A stretch of DNA of 64,000 nt, taken from the NCBI GenBank assembly GCA_911728435.2, contig OU452199.1:10798860-10862859 (forward strand), given 5' to 3'. Origin of the DNA: Apoderus coryli. Its lineage: Eukaryota > Arthropoda > Insecta > Coleoptera > Attelabidae. The notes beneath the pieces were generated by a model, which worked only from the letters and a program-made list of their open reading frames with translations, had not been told where the DNA came from and made no database searches. Of the stretch, positions 13,798 through 25,109 are shown piece by piece; positions within the stretch are counted from its first letter, which is position 1; each line of letters begins with the position of its first letter. The translations under genes and the position numbers were made by a program.

Positions 13798-14961
13798 GAC
13801 CATAGTGAAGCAGGGAGCTAAGAGGTACACCTCCTACCAAACAAATAATTGACGACTTCATGGAATATCCTATAGTGGGGAACCTGGTACAAGGTATTGT
13901 AAGATGAACTGCGAAATGTTGCATACAATCAAAATATGTTGTTTTTCAGGTGGAGTCATCAGCCACTCGCTAACGAGTATGAATTACTTCAATTCAGGGA
14001 TTTCAAATCTTGTCACAAAACCGACACACCCAATCACCACCATTTACCTGCTGTTGTAGGTGCGCTACCATATCGATTCGATCTCTCTCCTTTCGATGCT
14101 GCCTCTTGGCATCCTCATGTCGTCGACGCTGCTCTTCAAAATCTTGATGACCCTCTTAAATTGTACGCCTCCATGTCGGTGGGTCGTTCGCGATGTGTTC
14201 CCAGTTGTTCTTCACATTGAAGCCACACTTCTTCATGTTGGTCTTAAGATTATCCTTTGTACCTTTTTTGATGACCTCCCTGATTGCGTGAGCTGACCTT
14301 AAAATGTGAATAAAGGATTCTCGTTGGAAGGTGGCATGCGGATTACGTGGCCAGTCCATCGCAGCTGGTGCCTGACAATCATCACCTCAATGCCAGTGGT
14401 TTCAGCTTGTTGATATTTGTTCGTCGGTCCTGCCATTATAAATTCCAAGAATAATTGTTCTATGACATCTTTGATTGGACTTTTCTAGGGTTGGGTTGTT
14501 GTTGTATACATTTTTGTGTGTTGTTTTATGTGTTTCTTTCAAATATCGGTAAATAAAATAGAAACTGAAGTTTTAATTAGCGCAGTATTCAAAAAACGAA
14601 CGAGAATCACAAGGATAAAAATCCCGGAACCGATATATACTCGACAAATTGTAGAATAAAATAGTTACATCCTAAAATATTGGCGAAATTTATTGGATTT
14701 TCTCTTGGTGTGGAATAAGGCCCACGGCTTTCGCGATTTCTCACACGGTCCCAATGTATTTACTATTATACGCTGAATATTGCTATAATTTAATATTTCC
14801 ATTGACTCCTTTACATAACAAAAGCAATCGCGACTTTTTCGAGACCATTTTATGTGCTGATCCAGGATTGATAGATCGTTTCACTATTGTGAAAGCTACG
14901 CTCGTCACACGTCACACCTCTATCTGCCGCGTACCTCTTAGCTCCCGCCTCACTATGTCGT
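13798..14961. repeat. Inverted repeat pair bracketing a retroelement fragment
   Basis: The left copy (about 13798-13832, containing 'gggagctaagaggtac') is matched in inverted orientation by 'gtacctcttagctccc' at about 14931-14946, extended by 'gcctcactatgtcgta'. The match covers roughly 30 bp with a few differences. The enclosed 1.1 kb contains a minus-strand reverse transcriptase tail (14003-14440) and unassigned sequence (14440-14930). The pair may be the ends of a DNA element that took up retroelement DNA, or two independent inverted insertions of one repeat. Confidence 0.6.
14003..14440 (-). pseudogene. Non-LTR retrotransposon ORF2 C-terminus
   Basis: On the minus strand the peptide begins near 14440 with a segment reading HQLRWTGHVIRMP, a hallmark just after the reverse transcriptase domain of some insect non-LTR elements. 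It continues through NNWEHIANDPPTWRRTI, an in-frame stop, then FEEQRRRHEDAKRQHRKERD, and ends WVCRFCDKI before a TGA at 14003-14005. The CxxC pair near the end fits the short zinc-binding tail of this class, but the second half of the finger is missing. There is at least one frame disruption around MP. Only the last 140 or so codons remain, so this is a 5'-truncated or captured fragment. Confidence 0.75.
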
Positions 14962-16979
14962 AGACTAAAATATAATGGGAAATGGGAGAAATTAATCTGA
15001 AACGCTTGTTACACTACTGCTGGGACTAAGACATCACACACACCCCTCGTTGTTTGAGTTAACTGAGTTGAGTAAACTGACCGAGTAATTATGTGTCGAA
15101 AATAGAATTTATGAATTACATATATTAATATTTATTTAAACTTTTTCTACGCCATTGAAAACATTGGTGTTGGAATAATCATTATTTAACTACCACCATA
15201 AGTTTCAATTTACTTGGTTGTTCTATAGTGTTCGTTTGTAACGCCACCCCGTTGCGCACCCCCAATCGCGATAAAAACACCACACCTCATTTTTAATATA
15301 AATTCAATTATTCAAATCAAATATCGTGCATCAAATGCATGAACAAAAACAAATATTCAAATGGCGCTATAAATACTTGGTGACAATATTAAAATGGTAC
15401 TGTATATTAATACGAATGTAATACTGGAAAGACACCCTACGGATCGCCATGATAAATCAATTCCCTACATCGCTGTACTAATAGTGTCCTCGAAGTCCTG
15501 CAGAGATGCTGCGTTATTTATGATAAATTTATAAATCTTAGACGACCTACGCCCAATATATATGTTTTATACATTCACATATATGTTGGATTTGCTGAGA
15601 TTTTCTGCACCATACCGCCATATTATAAATATGAGAACACGATTACGCTGACTTGGGTGCCGGAATAGGAAGGCACAGAGACAAACAAAACGGCTGAACA
15701 ACAACAAAGAGTATCGTTAGCAGTCGTCGACCTACTGCGGGAGTTTTGATTTCTCATAGCTTTCATAGGCTTTACAGTAACAACCCTTAGAATAAAAAGT
15801 CAAAAAAACTTAGCAAACTGGATAGCAAAGATTTATGGCACACTAGAGGTCTTTTTACAGGACACTCTTCGGCGAGGTACTATTTCAAAAAGATGACCCT
15901 GAGTGAGAAGATGAATGTCGTTTTGCTAATTGGGTCAAAAATCCATAGAGCACCATTTATTAATTTTAAATCGTGTATCAAATTTTTAATCTGGATTTAA
16001 AACAATTCGAGAATAATTGACGAAAAACCATTTATTGCGATTTATTGGTCAGCTTGGCCTTACTTGTAAAGAGCGCTAGGGCCCTTAAGAAGGTTGGTTG
16101 GTTGGAATTTCCTTTCATAATTTTGTATTTAGGCGAGTTTCGTGCACATCCTGCATATTGTGCATGTCTTGCCTGGCACACTGTTCACTCTCAGATGAAT
16201 AGAGGCTTAATTTTTCCTTGAATCTTTAACTATACCTACTCAGAAACAATATAGGAATATGAATGTGCGGTAACTGTTTTGAATTTCAAGAAATACGGCA
16301 CGTTACGTAACAAAACATTAGAGATGTGATTAAATTAATGTATGGCTAGGAGTCAAATTGTAAAAAAACGATATGTGCGGTGTTAACAAAGTAATAGATT
16401 TTATTGCTTAATACTATGAATACAAAGCATATATATAAAAATTCGAAAATAGAAGTTTAATAAACTTCATCAAAATGAACTAAGCTTGATTATATGTTTG
16501 GGTTAAATTTCCTTTTTATTGGTGCTGACAGTCTTTTTCATTCAAGATTGTGTCTGATACAGTGTAGAACACATGAATAGAAATAGATGCTTATTTCCTT
16601 TCCTGTATGGGCTTCATTTAAAAGGAGTTTTATTATGTCCAACATACTGTTGAGAAGCGTGCCAAAGAAAAATTTAAAAACATACATGATTTGGCCATTT
16701 AACAAATAAATAAAATAATTACACGTTGTTTGATCTTTGAGTGTGTTTAAATATTTTGACATGAAATTAATGGCGAAAATGTAGTAGATCAATGATTGCC
16801 CTCCGATGATTGTTGAAATTTAAAAACTTGGGAATAAGTTGCAATTTCCTACATAGTGAATTTGAAGAGGTAGAGAAATTTATTATATTTTATCTAATTT
16901 AACAGAATTATTCTGAAAAAAAACATTTATTGTAGATTGTGTTAGACGAAATGTGCAGAGAAATTTGTAGTTTACTGGC
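14962..16979. other. Non-coding DNA, no gene seen
   Basis: Mostly AT-rich. A slightly GC-richer patch at about 15590-15740 has no recognisable coding content. The minus-strand open frame at 16538-16792 shows no known domain. Confidence 0.5.
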
Positions 16980-16999
16980 GATCCTCTTTATGTTATCGC

Positions 17000-17100
17000 T
17001 GGTAGTCGCATGAACATACAATCGCGCGCTGCTGCGCTACTAACGTGCGACCATCTGAACATATAATCGCGCGTCGACGGCCATCTGAACTTAGCCTAAG
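17000..17100 (-). repeat. CpG-rich internally repeated patch, possible transposon terminus
   Basis: Two near-identical blocks, 'gaacatacaatcgcgcg' (17012-17028) and 'gaacatataatcgcgcg' (about 17057-17073), are followed by a partial third, 'ccatctgaac' at 17081-17090. Read on the minus strand from 17100 it begins 'cttaggctaagttcagatgg', which resembles the ends of some insect DNA transposons that carry repeated subterminal GTTCAGATGG motifs. The CpG density is strikingly higher than in the surrounding AT-rich DNA. No matching opposite end was found. Confidence 0.45.
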
Positions 17101-17279
17101 ATTGTTCAAAAGGTTATTAACTTTACAAGTCTACTGCTAGGTACCTAATGTTTTTTTATGAAGTGGAAATAAATTATTAATACACTTCACGAACTGGACT
17201 GGTTCCAATTCAGGTAATGAACATTTTGGCCAAGTGGATGCGACATATGCATGAGTAACTGTAACCTCTAAAGGTAAAG

Positions 17280-17347
17280 GAGAATATACAAAAAGATTGA
17301 AGTTGATCTAAATTATTAAATTATCCTCAATCTTTTTGTATATTCTC
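17280..17347. repeat. Perfect 21-bp hairpin
   Basis: 'gagaatatacaaaaagattg' plus A (17280-17300) is the exact reverse complement of 17327-17347, separated by a 26-nt AT-rich loop. The size fits a short foldback or a microRNA-like stem. The stem does not extend clearly beyond 21 bp on either side. Confidence 0.85.
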
Positions 17348-17349
17348 TG

Positions 17350-19764
17350 TGAAACTGTCTACTGATGGGGGAAGTAGAAAGAAATTTTGATTATAGCAGA
17401 TTAGAGCCTAAAATACTGACTAATGACAACTATTGTCTTTACAAAAAAAAAAACAAACATTTCATTCCTCAATATAGCTTAATCTTAATCTTATTTTGTG
17501 TTAACTACAGTTTTTTTAATCTGATAAAAATTAGCCTTGTGTTCTTTACTATATAGAACTGTTTTTAGACATGCCAGAGCGGACCATCTAATTATATATA
17601 TATTTTTTTTTAATTTGTTCTTCAAATTGACATAAAGTCAAGTCAAAATTATCGTTTTACCCCTTTTGAAATAATTGATATTGCAATAATTCTTCTTTCG
17701 GTCTGGTTGGACATACTTAACAAAAAGAGATATTATTGTGATCGATGCTAATTCATCAATAAATGCAAAGTGGTCAAAGATTACATAATATTAGTTCATT
17801 CATTTTATTATTAGAAATTTCAACTAATACTAACTTTTGACTAGAACGATTACTTTTCATTCCAACCTCACATGAGACATTTTATGATCATAGTGTATAA
17901 TATTTTAGATTTATTAATACCATTATACACACCTCTTAGATCCTACGAAATGGATGCACTGAAAAGTAATTAGGTTTAACATAGCTGCCATAAAATTTAT
18001 TTTTGTTTAGAAGCAATTTTATTATTATAATATATTATTACATAAATATGAAGTTTATTAATTTCCAGTTCTGAGGACAGACTAACCAATAAAATTGTGT
18101 ATGATATAAATAGATCACGTAGTATTATTAGAGTTTTAGTATAAATGGTTTAAATATATTAACCATAATTTATCTGTATACAAACTATTATAACATAATG
18201 TGTTTGACTCAGTCTGAAACAAGTTCAACCAGCTTTTAATGAGTAATAGAAACATTCTTTTTTAATAGTCTTATTTACGACATGAAGTAAATATTTAGAT
18301 TATATTGAATAGATAATTGAATTTAAATTTTATATATTAGAAAAATGTCAAGTAGGGACAAATAGATACTGAGGTTAAACTAGATTATAACCTGATTAAC
18401 TACAAAGGTAAATATTATTTAAATACAAAAGGACTTTTAATAGAAAAATACGTTTTTGAAAAGCTGGCGAAACTTAATACGGAAGTTGAATTTGACCATA
18501 TACGAGTATAATATATTTTTAAATAATATTTTTTGTTGTTAAATCTTAAATTTCCAAAATACTTTTAAATCATATAATAATAATTGGCACAACAATGCTT
18601 TTGTCGAAGTTTTTCAGTCACCAATTTTTAAATTAAATATTCAAAAATATTATTATTGAGCCGAGGGAGATTATTTCATTCTCAATACCCCTATCTACAA
18701 AAAAAATACTCCGAACTGATTTTGAATAAATAATTTATTTTAAAACAAAAGTAGAACCACAAAAATGAATAAACAAGAAACTACTAACTCAAGAAAGTTT
18801 TTCTAAGTTTCCTTTATAGTACATGTTTCAATATCAATCAAAACTTACTAACCCATTTCGATGGTTGTTTCTTTGATAAATGATAAACTGTCGCTATAGT
18901 TAAGAGGGAATTTAACCATATATATAAAATTGACATTATCTTAATAAGACGATTGCTTTCAATTAAGATTTTTTGTATTACTTTTGTTTTTGATATTTGG
19001 CGCTCATTATTATAAAAAGGAGAATTATTTATTAATAGTTAGCTACTTATATTTTGACTCCTTGCTATATTCAACTACAATTTTGATTGACTTTAATCTT
19101 CATTACATTTAATTTGTCCATGCTTTTTCAAGTCAATTACCTATTATTAAAGCGATATAACGAACATTATATTCACGGTATACTCACTTTTATCGAATTT
19201 CAATCTATAATATAAGCTTTTCTTACTTGCAAATTATTAATAACACGCAACAGCTTTCACATTATTATGGAAAAATTGATAAAATTTTATTTTAGTGCAT
19301 GTACATATGTATATGAATTTTCAATATATATAAACGCTACAAATTAAAATAGAAGCGATAAGTGCTCACGATCACTAAATGAGTAAACACTGCAAATTGT
19401 ATTGTGGCAAATAATCGCCCAAATATAAATTTGTTTTATTCACTACTAATATGCTCCTCGATACTACGATAAATAGATTACTTCAGAAAAAAAAGTATAT
19501 AATATTGATTCGTGACTTGTGGTCACACAACTTAAATCCAACTTTTTGTCTTCTGCGGAAGAAGGCACCATCGGTTCTATATGAAAGCCAATTTATATTT
19601 AGCAACTAATATACCATAACACAGTTTTTGTAGTGTTCCTGTGGATCCACGAAACGACCCCGCCTGCCTTCTATACGGCATGCTACTGAAGAAACCATCA
19701 GCCTCAATAGTTGTTTACAGGAGTTTTTAATATGTTATAATAATAAATTATTTACGAAGCCCAA
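17350..19764. other. AT-rich non-coding DNA, no gene seen
   Basis: Long AT-rich stretch. No repeat pair, RNA gene or coding similarity recognised. Confidence 0.6.
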
Positions 19765-20260
19765 TTCACTCAATTTTGCCACAGTTTTCATCGATTTGTG
19801 ACACGGTGCATTGTCTTGGTAAAACAACACTTTTTCCTTCCTATAATCCCATTTTATTGCGGTTTAATAGCGCCAAACATGCCTCTGGAGCATCAATTCG
19901 TTGTTGTTTTTGATCGACTGCGTGAGCTCACGCGGCACCCACTTTGCACAGAGCTTTCCCATATATCCCAAATATTCGTGTAAAATGGTAAAAACACTAC
20001 CATCTTCTAGCTCATGCACCTTCAATTTGCGACCGGTCATGACCAATTTGTGAATTTTTTTGACGTTTTCTGGAATAACAGCCTCATTTGGGCGTTCACT
20101 ACGCCTTGCATCATTTGGACTGGCACGGCCACGTTTAAATTCAGCAATCCACTTATCTACCATTTGTCTCGATGCAGCAGAGTTCGAATCATGTTTCTCA
20201 AGCCATTGCTTGGTTTCCACTGTATATTTATCAAAACTAGAAATTAACTTTTTTCCATGT
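19765..20260 (-). pseudogene. Mariner transposase relic with internal deletion
   Basis: On the minus strand the N-terminal part reads VDKWIAEFKRGRASPNDARR, then PENVKKIHKLVMTGRKLKV, DGSVFTILHEYLG and KLCAKWVPRELT, a clear match to the helix-turn-helix region and linker of mariner transposases. About 100 codons are then missing. The sequence resumes at about 19850 with KEKVLFYQDNAPCHKSMKTV, the motif around the second catalytic aspartate, and breaks off after AKLSELGF near 19765. A stop and a frameshift lie between the halves, and the final catalytic segment is absent. The longest frame spans 19864-20388. A duplicated poly-T/poly-A block at about 20250-20300 extends that frame artificially. 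Confidence 0.8.
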
Positions 20261-20389
20261 TTTTTTTCAATAAAAAAAAAGTTTTTTTTCAATAAAAAAA
20301 TAGGCAGATTGCTGTGAAATTTATACACGTATGGTTTGAAGGTTAGTACTAAATAAAAATCATATGGAAAAAATTCTAGTATCGCCATC

Positions 20390-22254
20390 TATGTAGCCAT
20401 CCTACGGACTTATTGAATGACCTAATACTACAAGTATTTCCCTTTTTTAATTGAATGTGTAAAATATAAGGAAAGAGAATGACGACACACATTTGGTTGT
20501 TTTCCTTTGCACCATACTGACGTTGAAATCTTTCTTTTCCGTATCCATAAGAATCGTTTGTGGAAAAACAAAATATGCAATGATTTAAACACCACAACAC
20601 TAAAAACTAAATACAATGTAGCTATGGACCCCAAGTTATGTGTATATTGTAACAGAAAACAACAAACGTATAAGAGAAGGCATAATAAAGCTGGCTGGGT
20701 AACGTGAGACATAATAATTGTGTATGTATACGACAGCGGCGCGTAATTGAAAGGATTTACTTTCTGTGTGAATTAAAGTATTTGCAACTCCTAATTACAA
20801 GATAGGAACAACACATAAAGCCGTTCCATATAGGAGGGAATAGGTATGCATATATGCATAATGGCGTATGTCGTTATGATAATAATGCATAGAATTAATT
20901 TTTCGTTAATTCCTTGCATATTTTTACACAGTTTACAATAATCTTGTTTGTTATATATGAATTATATCTCTATACTGAAAGGTGATAATCACATTTCAAA
21001 CAGAGATTATTATTTTAAAGTTATTTTCAAAATCAATGCCTCTTTTTCTTTAATTAGGTTCACGTTACTTGGCGGTGCACTGCAATAAAATCAATGAAAA
21101 CAGTTAAGGCACAATGTGGGCATCTGATTATATTTATATGAAAGAAATATGTGTATGGATAAAAAAATATCTATAATCTTATAAACAAAACCATCTCTAC
21201 ATGGAACTTCCTAAGTTTTACATCTGAAAATTATTTTTTAAGTATTTATAATTAGAAAATGTTCTTTCTATACGTTGCAAACGTTATATCTGTACTAAAA
21301 ACCCCAATTTTGAGTATGGTTTATATATTTATACGTCTCCGATAGATTGAGTGCTGAGATTGTAAGAAATCATAATAAAAACAACTAAAAATCAGTTGCA
21401 AATCGTAGTATTAAATTTTGAAAAGAAAACATTGTAGTTCATGTCAGACCTTGAAAACCCTACAAAATTCGAAATATAATACGATGCAAGTTGTATCAGA
21501 TAATTTGAACAAAAAATTTGACACTAATGTATATTTATTACAGGTCTGAATAGATAACCATTTTGTTGACACGATGCTTTTTTTGCACAATGTTACGTTC
21601 TTTATTTTAAATAATACTATCTTTAAGAATAAAATAGTCAAACCTCTGTTTAAATTTTAAGTTTAAGAAATATGTAAATATAAATTTAGTCGGTACGCCA
21701 TTGGTATGTTAGTTGTTAGTGTCCCGCGTGCGAGTATTTTAATATAGTTGCATAGACAAGTTCTCGTAGAAACCTATATAAAATTTACGTTTCTCTAAAC
21801 AGCTTTAATGTTCGTCTCTCAGAAGTTTACTAGCTAGTAAAGATATTTATTCGTTGCATGAGTCCATACAAATTATAGCAATACCTGTGACATTACTATT
21901 AGTTAGCAATTGATGGTAATGAGTACCTACAGATCTTTTATTTAAGCATATTTTTTGGTTTATGATTGACTCATCTTAGAACACATCTTGACAACATTGA
22001 GCCAAGATCATTAAATTAATAAAAAAATAAAAATACAGACAACGGTCCCGGATAATTCCTGCGTCAAATTTATCCTAACTAACGTTTCGCTGTTTATCCT
22101 CCTCTCGGCTCTTTCAGAGCCACTTTGCCTCAACGTGGTTAAACTAAAACTGAACAATATTCCTGTGTACGATTATTGGTTGTTTGAAAATTTCTATTGA
22201 CTCTCTGATTTTGCGTTTTTCAAAGAAGGGTGTATTAAATTTGACGCATTGTTT
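20390..22254. other. Non-coding DNA, no gene seen
   Basis: Overlapping short open frames at 20376-20712 on both strands conflict with one another and show no known domain. The rest is AT-rich. A small GC-rich hairpin lies at 22107-22121 and is listed separately. Confidence 0.5.
22107..22121 (+). other. GC-rich hairpin resembling a histone 3' stem-loop
   Basis: GGCTCT-TTC-AGAGCC forms a perfect 6-bp stem with a 3-nt loop. Replication-dependent histone mRNAs end in a similar 6-bp stem with a 4-nt loop (GGYYYUUNUNARRRCC). Here the loop is one base short and no histone reading frame precedes it. It probably belongs to a repeat: on the minus strand the same bases lead into 'cgaaacgtt' at 22081-22089, a motif recurring in the window. 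Confidence 0.4.
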
Positions 22255-22257
22255 ATA

Positions 22258-23016
22258 CAGGCTGTTTCTATATTCGACCGACCGAAAGCTCTCACTAATT
22301 CATGCTTTTTGATATAGGCCATATACCCTTAAAGGGCTTACTTGTCTAGTTACAGGGTCTTGAAGGTTTAAATTTAAAATCGAAAATGTGCCATAAATCA
22401 AAAACGCCCTTAAATATTTTTTTTTAATTTTCTGTTCATTAAAAGTCATATTGTGACATAAATCATCTTTTTGAAAAAGTAACCAGTGGCATGTTATAGG
22501 TGATAGTGACACTTATTATCTCCTAAGGGTGCGTATCAATAAGGTACACACAGTTGAAAGTATATAGGAACCTTTACTTGCAGACTTTTGTTTAGAAGTC
22601 AATTCCTGCAAAACTGTTCACTTTAGACCCACAAAAATGTATTACTTTTTTAAGCAAAAATTAACAGGGAATTTAAATACATATATTCAGTGGCGTAAAA
22701 AATAGGGGGATAAAAAGTGACACTAACTCCTATAGCATGCCACTGGTTAATTAAAAAAAAATGTTTATGCCATAATATAACTTTTTTAAAGAACATATCA
22801 GTCAAGAAATTTAAAAAAATATTAAAATATTTAAAGGCGTTTTTGAATTATTTAATTATTTGAATTATGGCAAATTTCTGATTTGAACCTTTGAGACCCT
22901 GTAACTAGACAACTAAGCCTTTAAGGGTATATTATATGTGCCTATATAAAAATGCATGAATTAGCGAGATCTATCTGTGGTAGAGCGTTTTCGGTTGAAT
23001 TTAGAAACACCCTGTG
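22258..23016. mobile_element. Foldback (long inverted repeat) DNA element
   Basis: The two halves are imperfect reverse complements over about 270-300 bp each: left arm roughly 22258-22525, right arm roughly 22715-23016. Matching landmarks in both arms include 'tgtttcta', 'taattcatgc', 'atatacccttaaa', 'tgtctagttacagggtct', 'aaacgcc' and 'ccagtggcatg'. The ends read 'caggctgtttcta' and 'tagaaacaccctg', with TA beside both, consistent with a Tc1/mariner-type non-autonomous element. There is no coding content in the central 190 bp. Small open frames inside it are repeat DNA. Confidence 0.85.
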
Positions 23017-23353
23017 TAAGTTGAGTTGCCTGTGGAAGTTTTCAGTCTGAAAAATAATTAAAACTTTTTGATGCCACTCTTGAAGTCTAGCGGATATTTT
23101 TTATTACTAGGGAACTTATTCGCAGAAAGAGGTGAGTAAATCAGGGGCTCTAAGCGGCAGATTGAAAATTTCATCTGGATACAGTATAACTTCAGGATGG
23201 TCAAGTTTTTGTTTTGTAATTATTTGTTAAGTACCTACTCTGAAAATTTTCAAATATTATGAGTCTAAAAAAATTAATCAGTTTTATTGAAAGAGGGATT
23301 GATACATTTATGCTCAGTATGGCAAACATTGTTCCATAATAAGTCTTACTGTC

Positions 23354-23860
23354 GATAATAATAATAATAATAAAGTCTTTATTGCAAAAGAAAAAGGCGA
23401 AGTTGAAGCGCAGCTTCCTCTCTTAACCAACTTTATCATACAATGAAAGTACTAATATCTAATACAATAATTAAATCAAATATAATAATCAATTAATTAA
23501 CAAAATAAGTGAAACTACACTCGTAAAAAACTACTTATGCCATGTGTATTATATTCTCCTTAACATATTTACGAAATTTATAACCAGAACCAACCTTGAT
23601 GTCGATAGGTAATCTGTTATACATCTTAGCAATATTGTATGAAAAAGATCTTTCATACAAAGCCGTGGAATGAAAAGGCGGTGTTATGGTTGTTTTATTT
23701 CTAATATTGACATTATGCGTTGCCCCACGAATTCTAATCTTTCGATACAAATAATTGGGGGTTTTGGCATGTACAATCCGGTTGAACAAAATTAAAGAAT
23801 GACAACTGCAACGTTCTTTCATACGTAATCAGCCAATATCTCTAAGATCGCGAAAATTTA
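23354..23860 (-). mobile_element. 5'-truncated non-LTR retrotransposon 3' end
   Basis: On the minus strand an open frame (23822 to 23535) reads like the last 95 residues of an insect non-LTR reverse transcriptase: SLILFNRIVHAKTPNYL, ATHNVNIRNKTT, then HSTALYERSFSYNIAKMYNR and LPIDIK. A 3' untranslated part follows, containing 'aataaagac' and ending in (ATT)n at 23354-23375. This microsatellite-type tail is typical of CR1/Jockey-group elements. Frame disruption upstream at 23823 marks decay. It is inserted opposite to the retn gene. Confidence 0.85.
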
Positions 23861-24600
23861 GACAGTATGCTACAAGTAATGTTGAAATTTCTTCTATAAC
23901 AAAAATATAATTATTAGATTGTTGAGTATAGTAATATCTGTCAACAATATATGCCCGAAGTTTTCGGAGCTAGTGTATTGGAAACAAATTTTTCTCATAG
24001 ATGAAAGGTTTTAAAATTAATTTGTATTTAATTCTATGTAATTTAGTTTCACATTTAAATATGTAAATTAAAATTTGATTTCGTCAAGTGATCTCAATCA
24101 ATCAAGCACAAATAAAAACGCAATTTTCAGTTTCTCAGAGTAGCATCGAATAATATATCTACCTAATTATATTTTATTATAAAAAATACGCCAATTATTC
24201 TGTCAGATCATCAAAATACATGCAGGTGAATCAAATATTTTAAAAAGATATGATAGCAAAAAATTGTTACAGGCCATGTTATTAAAATCATTTATTATTT
24301 TTTTGGACAACCAAATTCCGTAGGCAATATTTAGCTACTGGTATTGCGAATTGCGTGCGCCAAAAACTTATTCGTGTATATAGGCATAATTTTGTTATTT
24401 ATTGTTTTTATTTTTACATTTATAGTCTGTTAGACTCTTGCCCTATAATAATAGTTATTATCCTCTCATGGCTGGAATGGAATTACATACGTCGATTATT
24501 ATAAAATAAGCATATGTATGTACTTTTTTTTTTAACAGAGACATTGGTTTTTATTACACAGGAAGAAAACTAAAAATATGTACAATAGGTATATATATAT
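23861..24600. other. AT-rich non-coding DNA, no gene seen
   Basis: Nothing recognisable between the retroelement and the long hairpin. Confidence 0.6.
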
Positions 24601-25107
24601 AAATATTTGATATTTTCTTGATTTTTGGTCACAAATAAAATATTTTTTTGTGAATATTTAATGTATAATTGTTTAACGTTTCGACTATTCGTTTAGGCTT
24701 TGTCAAAAACACGTCTATATAGCGTGGCCATCACCTCAACAGTCTACATCTACACACAACATTGAAACAAACAATAACATACAGAAGAACTGAGAGACAT
24801 TACTATTAAAATTGGTCGTAAAAATAGTAAACATTTTTTTTGCAAAACTATAACTACATTATTATGTCAAAATTTTTACTTCTTTTAAGACCAATTTTAA
24901 TAGTGATGTATCTCAGTTGTTCTGTGTGTTATTGTTGGTTTCTATGTTGTGTATAGACTGTTGAAGTGATGCCCGCGCTATATAGACATGTTTTTCAGAA
25001 AGACTAATTAAACGAAACGTTAAAGTACTATACAATTATACATTAAATATTTACAAAAAAAAATATATTTTATTTTTGACCAAAAATCAAGAAAAATTCA
25101 AATATTT
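24601..25107. repeat. Long near-perfect hairpin (about 240-bp arms, 29-nt loop)
   Basis: The left arm (24601-24838) and right arm (24868-25107) are reverse complements with scattered differences. Paired landmarks are 'cttgatttttggtca', 'atatttaatgtataattg', 'taacgtttcg', 'gtctatatagcg', 'caacagtcta', 'gaactgaga' and 'actattaaaattggtc'. Transcription in either direction would give a roughly 240-bp double-stranded stem. The arm contains a TTGACAAAG...GTCGAAACGTT motif shared with other repeats of the window. It looks like two head-to-head copies of one repeat unit. Confidence 0.9.
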
Positions 25108-25109
25108 GT

